DNA of 12,242 nucleotides, from assembly GCA_021323815.1 (NCBI GenBank), contig JAJPKG010000132.1, positions 1 through 12,242 of the forward strand, read 5' to 3'. The DNA comes from Pseudomonadota bacterium. GTDB lineage: Bacteria > Chloroflexota > Ktedonobacteria > Ktedonobacterales > JACDGC01. Positions 6,525-12,242 of the stretch are shown here, piece after piece; positions within the stretch are counted from its first letter, which is position 1, and the number at the start of each line of letters is the position of its first letter. Under the pieces are notes generated by a model, which had not been told where the DNA came from, ran no database searches, and saw only the letters and a list, made by a program, of their open reading frames with translations. The translations under genes were made by a program, and so were the position numbers.

Positions 6525-7101
6525 GATGAACACCGTTCCCCGCGTGGAAGAGCGCGACGGGCGCAAGGCGCTGGTCGTGGGCAACTATGTCCAATCCGTC
6601 GCCGTCGGGGAAGATCATGTCTTCGACGTGTGGGATGCCTTCATCCCGCGCAAGCGCCTGCCCTGGCGCGCATTGATCCTCGGCGCGGGCGGTGGCACCA
6701 TCGCGTCATTGCTCACCCAGCGATGCGGCCCCATTCGCATCGTCGCCATCGAGCGCGATCCCGCTGTTGCCCGGCTGGCGCGCGAAGAATTCGGCCTGGC
6801 GCATCTGAACAACGTTGCCTTGATCGAGGCCGATGCCTTCGTCTGGGTGGAAACCTGCGAGGAAACCTTCGATCTCATCTGCGTGGATATGTATGTAGCG
6901 GGCGAGCTTGCGCACGGCACACTGGCCACGCCTTTTCTGCGGCAGATCGCGCGGTTGCTGACGCCCGGCGGCACGGCAGCCTTCAACCTCTTCAAGACGA
7001 AACGGCTGGATGAGCAGATTCACCGCCTCAGCCGCGTCTTCAACATCGCGGATCGCATCGAGATCGGCGGTAACGTAGTCATCCACGCTCGGCGCGATTG
7101 A
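6517..7101 (+). CDS. Spermidine-synthase-like SAM-dependent methyltransferase
   Basis: A 194-residue class I Rossmann methyltransferase fold related to the spermidine synthase family. Motif I is LILGAGGGT (53-61). An acidic loop IERDP (78-82) follows, then FDLICVDMY (118-126) and the post-motif LLTPGG (147-152). It lacks the N-terminal beta-domain of true SpeE (about 280 residues). The family DSSDP-type signature reads DMYVAG here, so genuine aminopropyl transfer to putrescine is doubtful and the substrate is unknown. GTG at 6517 has GAGG seven bases upstream and overlaps the cysS end by eight bases, implying translational coupling. ATG at 6526 is an alternative. Confidence 0.75.
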   Translation: MPEMNTVPRVEERDGRKALVVGNYVQSVAVGEDHVFDVWDAFIPRKRLPWRALILGAGGGTIASLLTQRCGPIRIVAIERDPAVARLAREEFGLAHLNNVALIEADAFVWVETCEETFDLICVDMYVAGELAHGTLATPFLRQIARLLTPGGTAAFNLFKTKRLDEQIHRLSRVFNIADRIEIGGNVVIHARRD

Positions 7102-7144
7102 GCATATCTGGTGCACCTGCGCTATCATATGATGCATATGATAG
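7098..7144 (+). promoter_or_regulatory. Palindromic operator-like site and possible promoter upstream of the HdeD-like gene
   Basis: CTATCATATG (7122-7131) and CATATGATAG (7135-7144) form a perfect 10-bp inverted repeat around a 3-base centre, ending 29 bases before the ATG. TATCAT (7123-7128), inside the left arm, could be a -10 box paired with a weak TTGAGC at 7098-7103 (19-base spacer). A regulator bound at the palindrome would block such a promoter. The palindrome is certain; the promoter is weak. Confidence 0.45.
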
Positions 7145-7173
7145 GGACCCGCATTCAGCCGGAGGTGCATGAG

Positions 7174-7779
7174 ATGACGGAAACTCTCGCGCGCAACTGG
7201 GGTTTTGTCGCGCTGCGCGGCCTGGTGGCCATCGCGTTCGGCGTGCTGGCAATCGTTTTTCCCGGCGAGACGGTGCGCGTCTTGCTGACGTTGTTCGCCA
7301 TCTTCGCCATTGTGGACGGCATCATCGCCATCGCGGATGCCTTCACGTTGGGACGTATCCTTGAGAGTACCGGCCTGTTCCTGGTGGTGGGCCTGCTCAG
7401 CCTGGCAATCGGCATCGTCACGCTCTTTGTGCCAGGCATCACCTTGCTGGCGCTGATCTATCTCATCGCCTTCCGCGCCGTGCTCATCGGCATCGAAGAG
7501 ATTGTGCTGGCGGTGTGGCTGCGTGACGTGGTCGGCTACGAGTGGCTGCTGGGCGTCTCCGGCGCGGTGTCGATCATCTTCGGCATCATCGTTGCGCTGG
7601 CCCCATTGCACAGCCTGCTGTTCTTCGTGCTGTTCATCGGCGTCTATGCCATCTTCGTCGGCGTATCACAGCTCGCCCGCGCCTGGGACCTGCGCTCGCA
7701 CCTGGCGCGGCTTGGGCCGGGGGCCATCGACACCACCGCAGATGTGCTGGATGAGGACGAGGAAGAAATCGCCACCTAG
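7174..7779 (+). CDS. HdeD-family (DUF308) membrane protein
   Basis: A 201-residue protein with six predicted membrane helices (about 11-30, 35-56, 67-87, 90-112, 124-144 and 147-168). It has the HdeD/DUF308 layout of three paired helices, starting with NWGFVALRGLVAIAFGVLA. The family is named for E. coli HdeD, linked to acid resistance at high cell density; the molecular function is unknown. The last 30 residues form an acidic cytosolic tail (DEDEEE). GGAGG at 7161-7165, eight bases upstream, selects the ATG at 7174 over upstream in-frame starts. It sits 72 bases after the methyltransferase gene and may have its own palindrome-controlled promoter. It converges with the comEA-like gene. Confidence 0.85.
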   Translation: MTETLARNWGFVALRGLVAIAFGVLAIVFPGETVRVLLTLFAIFAIVDGIIAIADAFTLGRILESTGLFLVVGLLSLAIGIVTLFVPGITLLALIYLIAFRAVLIGIEEIVLAVWLRDVVGYEWLLGVSGAVSIIFGIIVALAPLHSLLFFVLFIGVYAIFVGVSQLARAWDLRSHLARLGPGAIDTTADVLDEDEEEIAT

Positions 7780-7842
7780 GCAGACATTGCTCCACATCCT
7801 GCGCCATAATAGATAAGCGGAAGGGTGAAACCGCCAGATCGT

Positions 7843-8424
7843 TCACACCGTCACCAGATCCTTGATGCGATCATAGATCGAGCGGCTGATGGGAACCAGC
7901 AGCAGTTGATCAACGGCGGTGAAGGGACCATGTGCCTGGCGATAGGCGACGATCTTTTCCGCCGTCTTCAGGCTGATGCCCAGTTGCAAGTGCATGGTTT
8001 CCGCCGACGCGACATTGATATTGACGAGAATGCCGGAGCCGATATTGTCGGGATATGGCTGACCGATGAGCGGCACATAGACCTCTTCGCCATCAAAGAG
8101 CAGCGCGGCGAGGTTCACGCGCACCAGATCCGCTCCCTGGCGCGGCCCGCCCGCCGCATGCAGCAAGTCGCCGATGCGCGAGCCATCCGGCAGCTTATAC
8201 ACGCCGGGGTTCACCACCGCGCCGACAATATAGGCGGTGATGGTTGCGCCGGAAACCTGCGCGGCCTGTGAGGTCGTCGCTTGCGGCACAGTGAGGCCGA
8301 GGCCGGACTGGGTGAAAGCAAGGGCCAGCCCAGCCATGATGAATGCCGCGCTCAGGCACGCCACCACCGGCACGAACGCGGGATGCCGCAATAGATCGCT
8401 GTTCGATTTCTTGGCCGCTGCCAT
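7843..8424 (-). CDS. comEA: ComEA-like SLBB and helix-hairpin-helix DNA-binding protein
   Basis: A 193-residue membrane-anchored protein with the layout of ComEA, the DNA receptor for natural transformation. It has one N-terminal membrane segment (about 16-38), an SLBB domain (62-120, ITAYIVGAVVNPGVYKLPDG) and a C-terminal helix-hairpin-helix pair (133-193, starting VNINVASAE). The hairpins are degenerate: the first has LGIS where LPGIG is usual, and the second (LLLVPISRSIYDRI) lacks the glycine motif, so DNA binding may be weakened. Other short SLBB-HhH proteins are possible alternatives. The start has GGGAG seven bases upstream. No comEC follows, because the downstream neighbour is the convergent HdeD-like gene. 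Confidence 0.83.
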   Translation of the reverse strand: MAAAKKSNSDLLRHPAFVPVVACLSAAFIMAGLALAFTQSGLGLTVPQATTSQAAQVSGATITAYIVGAVVNPGVYKLPDGSRIGDLLHAAGGPRQGADLVRVNLAALLFDGEEVYVPLIGQPYPDNIGSGILVNINVASAETMHLQLGISLKTAEKIVAYRQAHGPFTAVDQLLLVPISRSIYDRIKDLVTV

Positions 8425-8456
8425 AACCTCGCTCCCTTCACCGTTTGCTGGGCACC

Positions 8457-8484
8457 ATTATAGCGCCTGCGGCAAGCGATGCAA
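8457..8484 (-). promoter_or_regulatory. Probable promoter of the comEA-like gene
   Basis: On the minus strand a perfect TATAAT (8457-8462) lies 32 bases before the ATG at 8424. With a 16-base spacer the -35 position reads TTGCAT (8479-8484), matching only TTG of the consensus. It gives comEA a transcript separate from the upstream c-di-GMP gene, which ends at 8590. Confidence 0.45.
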
Positions 8485-8589
8485 GGGAGATGGCCAAAAT
8501 GTGCTGAATACGGCATGGGGCAGATTACATATGCAGCGGTGGCTGATACTCCACAGTGGTTCCAGTCCCATGATGGAGACATGTGAGCC

Positions 8590-10293
8590 TCATGCTACCA
8601 TGCGCAAATCCTGCTCGCCGTGAGCATAAGATTCCGCGATCAGCCCTTGTGCAAGCAAGATCTGCTCGAAGACCTCGACAATATACGGGTCCATCTTGCC
8701 TTCCTGTGCCTCGCGCTGCAACAGGCGCAATCCTTCCACTGCCGGGCGACCGGGATGATAGGGCCGCTCGGCGGTGAATGCCTCAAAGACATCCGCCACG
8801 CTGAGGATGCGCACCAGCAGGGGGATCTCGTCGCCGCGCAGCCCGTCGGGATAGCCTGAGCCGTCCAGCCGTTCATGATGCCAGCGCACTAGCGGCAGCA
8901 AGTGGTGCAACTGCTCCACCGGACGCAAGATCTCTTCGCCCATCGTCGTGTGCGCCTTCATCAGCTTCCACTCGGCATCGTCCAGCTTGCCGGGCTTGCG
9001 CAACACCTGGTCGGGCACGCCGATCTTACCGACATCGTGGATCAATCCCCCCAGGCGTAGCACCTCCACATATTCCGCCGGCAGGTTCATTTCGGTGCCG
9101 ATGGCGGCGGCGTAGCGCGAGACACCCTCGGAATGGGCGGCGGTATAGCCATCGCGCAGGTCGATGGCCGTGATCAGCGCCTGCACGGTCTCCAGATCCG
9201 CGCCGGAGGGCAGATGAATAGCGCCAGCATCGCGCGCTGTGAAAGCTGAGCCGCCGGGCAGCAAGATGCCGCTTTCTTCCAGCAGGTCAGGCGCATAGGC
9301 GAAGACGGTGGCGCGTCCGGCGCGTTTGGCGGCATAGAGCGCGAGGTCTGCGGCCTTCAAAAGCGAAGCCGGGGCCGAGGCATGCACGGGAAAGGTGGCG
9401 AATCCCAACGATGCCGTCACATGCACCTGCTGGCCACTGGCGTTGATGATGACCCCGGCCCGCGCAACAGCCTGATTGATGCGCCGCGCCAGCATGGCGG
9501 CATGCGCGGAATCGGTGGCGGGCAGCACGATGATGAATTCCTCGCCGCCAAAGCGCGCTGCCGTGTCGCCGGGGCGCAACTGTGCCTGAATCGCTTTTGC
9601 TACCTCACGCAAGGCCCGATCGCCGGCCTCGTGTCCAAACGTCTCATTGAATTTGCGGAAATGGTCGAGATCCAGCATCACAATGGAGACGGGCAAACCC
9701 TGCGCCGCTCCCGTCGCCAGCTCTCGGCGCAGCAGATCTTGCAGGGCGCGGTGATTGCGCAGACCCGTCAGCGGATCAATCAACGCCAACCGGCGCGCGT
9801 CTTCGTAGAGTCTGGCCCGCTGCAAAGCCGGGGCGATCTCGTCCGCTGCCGCGCGCACCAACTCGCGGTCGATCTCATCAGGATCAACAATGCGATCCGG
9901 CGAGAAGCCGACGCTGAGCATGCCAAATATTTCGCCCTCACAGCGCAAGGGCACGATAAAGACATATACGGGCGAGGATGGCTCACCGGGCAGTCCCAGC
10001 AGCGACACTTTCCCGAAAAATTCTGCGCCGCTCGCCATCACGCGCAGACTTTGCGAGGGCGCATCGGGGCTGATGGGCGCGTGGTTGAAAAGATATAACA
10101 GGCGTTGCCGCGCCGCCGGGGTCATGGCATCAAGCCGGTAAGCCAGCGAACGTGCATAGCCGGGCCGGTCGCGGTCGCGCACCACAATGGCTCCGCTGGT
10201 GCAACCTAACCCATCGAGCAGCACGCGCAGCGCGGCTTCGGCCACCGCGATCTCTTCGATGGCACCGGCACAGGCACGCGCCACCGCCCGCAT
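8590..10293 (-). CDS. GAF-GGDEF-HD-GYP cyclic-di-GMP protein (3' part of a split gene)
   Basis: A 567-residue signalling protein. Residues about 1-165 look like a GAF sensor. Residues 168-335 are a GGDEF diguanylate cyclase domain with an intact GGEEF site (249-253) and a product-inhibition I-site RPGD (240-243). Residues 365-540 are an HD-GYP phosphodiesterase with H387, HDVGKIG (419-425), HH (463-464, 472-473) and GYP (480-482). It can therefore both make and degrade c-di-GMP on sequence grounds. The ATG at 10293 has no good ribosome site. The same frame immediately upstream encodes NEHRLARNNEI, the natural continuation of the preceding PAS domain, so the true gene most likely begins at 10907 and a one-base frameshift lies between. 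Translated alone it may be expressed poorly or not at all. Confidence 0.87.
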   Translation of the reverse strand: MRAVARACAGAIEEIAVAEAALRVLLDGLGCTSGAIVVRDRDRPGYARSLAYRLDAMTPAARQRLLYLFNHAPISPDAPSQSLRVMASGAEFFGKVSLLGLPGEPSSPVYVFIVPLRCEGEIFGMLSVGFSPDRIVDPDEIDRELVRAAADEIAPALQRARLYEDARRLALIDPLTGLRNHRALQDLLRRELATGAAQGLPVSIVMLDLDHFRKFNETFGHEAGDRALREVAKAIQAQLRPGDTAARFGGEEFIIVLPATDSAHAAMLARRINQAVARAGVIINASGQQVHVTASLGFATFPVHASAPASLLKAADLALYAAKRAGRATVFAYAPDLLEESGILLPGGSAFTARDAGAIHLPSGADLETVQALITAIDLRDGYTAAHSEGVSRYAAAIGTEMNLPAEYVEVLRLGGLIHDVGKIGVPDQVLRKPGKLDDAEWKLMKAHTTMGEEILRPVEQLHHLLPLVRWHHERLDGSGYPDGLRGDEIPLLVRILSVADVFEAFTAERPYHPGRPAVEGLRLLQREAQEGKMDPYIVEVFEQILLAQGLIAESYAHGEQDLRMVA

Positions 10294-10907
10294 AATCTCG
10301 TTATTGCGCGCGAGACGATGTTCGTTGTGATGTCGCGCAGCACCACCAGCGCGCCCACCAGCTCGCCATAGGCGCTCTGCAACGCCAACACCTGCACGGC
10401 CACCACCACCGGCGGCGCGTTGGGCATGCGCAATCGTTGCACCATCGCGAGCTTGCCCTGCGGGATCTCGCCGTGCAACACGCGCCCCAGCGGGGTTTGC
10501 TCAAAGGGGATGGGGGTTCCATCCAGGGTTTCCACCCGCACCAGATGGAAGCGTTCTTCGTGAGGATAAGGCGTGAGTGGCGCGAAAAGCTGCTCGCTAT
10601 AGGCATTCTGATAGCGCACTTCGCCGGTAGGGCTATAGACAATCAGGGCATCTTGCACGGTGTGAAAAACGGCTTCCAGCTCGGCGCGCATGCGGTCGCT
10701 TTCTGCCAGCGCGCCAAGCAGTTGCGCTTCCAGCGAGGGATTGAGACCGTCTTGCGGTTGTTGCGCCTGCGCCGCTCGCCAGCGGCGGCGAAACCACCAC
10801 GCCTGACGCCATCCCAGCACCGCAGCGCCGAGCAGGCATGTTGCAGCACAAGACCAGATGATGGCAATAGCCGGCAGCATCCCTGCCACGATCATGCAGA
10901 GTTCCAT
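10206..10907 (-). CDS. Membrane-anchored PAS protein (5' part of the split c-di-GMP gene)
   Basis: The 233-residue frame starts with a membrane segment (about 6-33), then a short linker (40-75) and a PAS domain (about 73-195: FHTVQDALIVYSPTGEVRYQN to GALVVLRDITT). PAS-GAF-GGDEF-HD-GYP is a common order in environmental bacteria. After residue D192-I-T-T the frame turns into Arg/Pro/Trp-rich sequence typical of out-of-frame reading (residues about 196-233) and overlaps the next gene by 88 bases. The real protein presumably continues into the GGDEF/HD-GYP frame, giving about 770 residues. The start at 10907 is supported by GAGGG at 10917-10921, which is buried in a long hairpin. Confidence 0.72.
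   Translation of the reverse strand: MELCMIVAGMLPAIAIIWSCAATCLLGAAVLGWRQAWWFRRRWRAAQAQQPQDGLNPSLEAQLLGALAESDRMRAELEAVFHTVQDALIVYSPTGEVRYQNAYSEQLFAPLTPYPHEERFHLVRVETLDGTPIPFEQTPLGRVLHGEIPQGKLAMVQRLRMPNAPPVVVAVQVLALQSAYGELVGALVVLRDITTNIVSRAITRLCGRWRVPVPVPSKRSRWPKPRCACCSMG
10311..10334 (-). other. Apparent single-base frameshift within the PAS-GGDEF-HD-GYP gene
   Basis: On the minus strand, GAC ATC ACA ACG AAC ATC GTC (D-I-T-T-N-I-V) leaves the PAS frame. The overlapping frame reads GAA CAT CGT CTC GCG CGC AAT AAC (E-H-R-L-A-R-N-N) and flows into the GAF domain. Adding one base after ACG (position about 10323) would give DITTEHRLARNNEIM, a normal PAS end. No slippery heptamer of the X XXY YYZ kind is present, so programmed frameshifting is unlikely. 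A mutation or an assembly error are the main options. Confidence 0.75.
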
Positions 10908-10916
10908 TATGCGTAT

Positions 10917-10983
10917 CCCTCATGGTTCATTCCCCAATGCTTCTGCCTTCCTTCATCGGCAGCAGCGGGCGAAACCATGAGGG
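10917..10983 (-). promoter_or_regulatory. Long hairpin leader sequestering the ribosome site of the c-di-GMP gene
   Basis: An 11-bp perfect outer stem (10917-10927 with 10973-10983) encloses three further stems: CCC/GGG (10933-10935 with 10967-10969), GCT/AGC (10939-10941 with 10964-10966) and CTGCC/GGCAG (10943-10947 with 10958-10962). The loop is 10 bases. In the minus-strand RNA the 3' arm contains GAGGG (10917-10921), nine bases before the ATG at 10907, so a folded leader would hide it. It begins 12 bases after the histidine-phosphatase stop codon. A processing site or terminator without a U-tract is an alternative. Confidence 0.6.
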
Positions 10984-10995
10984 GTCGCGTTCATC

Positions 10996-11721
10996 TCATG
11001 ACTTTTCGGCGGCGGCAAGCCACAGCGCGGGCGAGGTCCAGTTGAAACACAGCAGTGTCGGCGGGCGCTTGGTGTCGGGATGGAAGGTGAGTAGCGAGAC
11101 GGCGGCGTTATCCATGTTGATGAGGGGCATGTTGCCCAGCGGAATGCCGAGGTAGTGCGCGACGATCATCTTGACGAGATCGGCGTGCGTCACCAGGGCC
11201 ACCCACTCGCCCACGCCATCAGCAGTGCGCCAGCGTTCCGCCGCGCGCACCGCCCGCTGTTGCACGTGCGCGAAGCTTTCCGCGCCTTTGGGAGTATAGA
11301 GCGCGTCGGTGACGAAGCGCCGGAATTCCGGGTTGGTCTTGTCAAGGTCGTCATAGTTTTGCCCGCTGAACGGGCCGTAATCTGTGTCCAGCAGATCGCG
11401 ATCTTGCCTGATTTCTAGATTGCGCCCGGCGTTGATGGCAGCGGCGGTTTCCATGGTGCGTTCCAGCGGCGAAGCGATGATGGCGCTGATGGGCAGCGGG
11501 CGCAGGGCTTCTGCGGTTGCCAGGGCCTCACGCTTGCCCTCTTCATTGAGTGGAATGCCGGGAAGTTGACCGGGGAGCAGGTGCTTCACGTTGAAATCCG
11601 TCTGGCCGTGCCGCACCAGCACCAGCTTGCGATGCCCTCGATGGTCCTCATGCGCCAGTTCACGCCCCAGCACCACGCCGGGGGGCGTGCGATGCCCTTT
11701 CGATGATCCGAACAGTCCCAT
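10996..11721 (-). CDS. Histidine phosphatase superfamily protein
   Basis: A 241-residue member of the phosphoglycerate-mutase-like (histidine phosphatase) clan. The phospho-accepting histidine is H38 in LVLVRHGQTDFN. R88 in SPLERT and H179 in ALVTHAD complete the phosphate pocket. LLDTDYGPFSG (110-120) holds the proton-donor position, here Asp where Glu is common. The broad family dephosphorylates sugars, nucleotides or cofactor intermediates, and the substrate here cannot be told. An extra 30-residue polar N-terminus precedes the domain. An ATG at 11745 is in frame, but the ribosome site GGAGG lies inside that extension, ten bases before the ATG at 11721, so the shorter form is chosen. The gene is followed closely by the hairpin leader of the c-di-GMP gene. 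Confidence 0.87.
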   Translation of the reverse strand: MGLFGSSKGHRTPPGVVLGRELAHEDHRGHRKLVLVRHGQTDFNVKHLLPGQLPGIPLNEEGKREALATAEALRPLPISAIIASPLERTMETAAAINAGRNLEIRQDRDLLDTDYGPFSGQNYDDLDKTNPEFRRFVTDALYTPKGAESFAHVQQRAVRAAERWRTADGVGEWVALVTHADLVKMIVAHYLGIPLGNMPLINMDNAAVSLLTFHPDTKRPPTLLCFNWTSPALWLAAAEKS

Positions 11722-11835
11722 AGATGCGAAGCCTCCTTTGTGCATGCGATAGTGACATGCTTTGCTGTCGCCAACGATGACATCAGAAGGAACGCAGTGC
11801 GCCGGAGTTTTCCGTCATCGATCACGGGTAAACGC

Positions 11836-12242
11836 TCACAGTTTTTCGCCGAGCGCGATGTAAACACGCCAGAAAGGACCGGTGACGATCTCTTGCGAAG
11901 GTGCCAGCCCGGCCTGGCTCATGGGGATGCGCCGGCGCAGGGCGGCAAGTTGCGCGGCATCATCCGGCCCAGCGACAGCGGCGCGGCCATACACCAGGCG
12001 CTCGATCTGCACCAGCAACCACAGCAGCGGGCCGCGTGGCAGCAGATTCGCGCCCTCGATGACGATCAACCGCCCGCCGGGACGCAGCACCCGCGCGATC
12101 TCGCGCAAGCTGGCGGGATCAGCAATGTAGGGCGCGGGGAATGTGCTGACAACGGAATCAAACGCGGCATCGGGAAAGGGCAATTGCTGGACGCGGGCCA
12201 GTTGCACCGTCGCGCTGTCGTGTGGCAGCTTGCGGCGTTGCA
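11836..12242 (-). CDS. Class I SAM-dependent methyltransferase, C-terminal part (runs off the right edge)
   Basis: The frame is open from the right edge to a TGA at 11836-11838, giving about 134 residues. It reads QRRKLPHDSATVQLARVQQ from the edge. Then come QLPFPDAAFDSVVSTF (the motif II/III region of UbiE/Methyltransf_11-type enzymes), LREIARVLRPGGRLIVIEG (motif after beta-5) and a C-terminal helical cap. The SAM-binding GxGxG motif would lie outside the window. The GTG at 12207 is internal, not the start. The substrate is not predictable. It ends 114 bases before the histidine-phosphatase gene on the same strand and may be co-transcribed with it. Confidence 0.83.
   Translation of the reverse strand, partial: QRRKLPHDSATVQLARVQQLPFPDAAFDSVVSTFPAPYIADPASLREIARVLRPGGRLIVIEGANLLPRGPLLWLLVQIERLVYGRAAVAGPDDAAQLAALRRRIPMSQAGLAPSQEIVTGPFWRVYIALGEKL

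Noticed and set aside
4938..6584. 548-residue open frame antisense to cysS and the methyltransferase
   Set aside because: The sense strand carries clear CysRS/MshC and SAM-methyltransferase motifs. The antisense product is Arg/His/Gln-rich with no domain, a usual GC-rich shadow.
6706..7611. 301-residue minus-strand frame across the methyltransferase and HdeD-like genes
   Set aside because: It spans two real plus-strand genes and their intergenic region, and its composition is His/Gln/Asp-rich shadow sequence.
7800..7830. CATAAT -10-like box between the convergent HdeD-like and comEA genes
   Set aside because: No plausible gene lies downstream on that strand, only antisense of comEA, and no -35 is evident.
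10917..10983. Known c-di-GMP (GEMM) riboswitch in front of the c-di-GMP gene
   Set aside because: The gene context is attractive, but the two-stem core with its GNRA tetraloop and receptor is absent; only one long hairpin is seen.

Overview
The window looks like chromosomal DNA from a G+C-rich, free-living bacterium. The gene families (LarC, TatD, a short CysS/MshC-type enzyme, HdeD-like protein, GGDEF/HD-GYP protein, SLBB-HhH ComEA) and the Shine-Dalgarno-led, GTG-tolerant gene style would fit Chloroflexota. That is an impression, not a proof. No rRNA, tRNA, CRISPR array, insertion sequence or attachment site was found. No gene-free stretch exceeds about 260 bases.

Layout. Positions 1-1656 carry two minus-strand genes: the first 217 codons of larC (cut by the window edge) and a DedA-family membrane protein. 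Positions 1850-4285 hold a self-contained two-gene plus-strand cassette of visibly lower G+C: a consensus sigma-70-type promoter, a DUF4062-TPR protein, a membrane protein with a long Pro/Tyr/Gly-rich tail, and an intrinsic terminator. Positions 4340-7101 are a tight plus-strand run: a hairpin-rich leader, tatD, a short cysS/mshC-like gene and a spermidine-synthase-like methyltransferase, the last three nearly or actually overlapping. An HdeD/DUF308 membrane protein follows, behind a perfect 10-bp palindrome. From 7843 to the right edge everything is on the minus strand, read right to left: a class I methyltransferase (cut by the edge), a histidine phosphatase, a PAS-GAF-GGDEF-HD-GYP cyclic-di-GMP protein split in two by an apparent single-base frameshift, and an orphan ComEA-like DNA-binding protein.

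How the genes work together. Most are housekeeping or signalling genes that need not cooperate. tatD, cysS and the methyltransferase are probably co-transcribed and the last pair translationally coupled. The c-di-GMP gene is preceded by a long hairpin that buries its ribosome-binding site, suggesting post-transcriptional control.

The best candidate for an undescribed system is the DUF4062-TPR plus Pro-rich membrane protein cassette. It has its own promoter and terminator, a base composition unlike its neighbours, an N-terminal domain known from NTPase-linked immunity-like proteins, and a partner I cannot assign to any named family.
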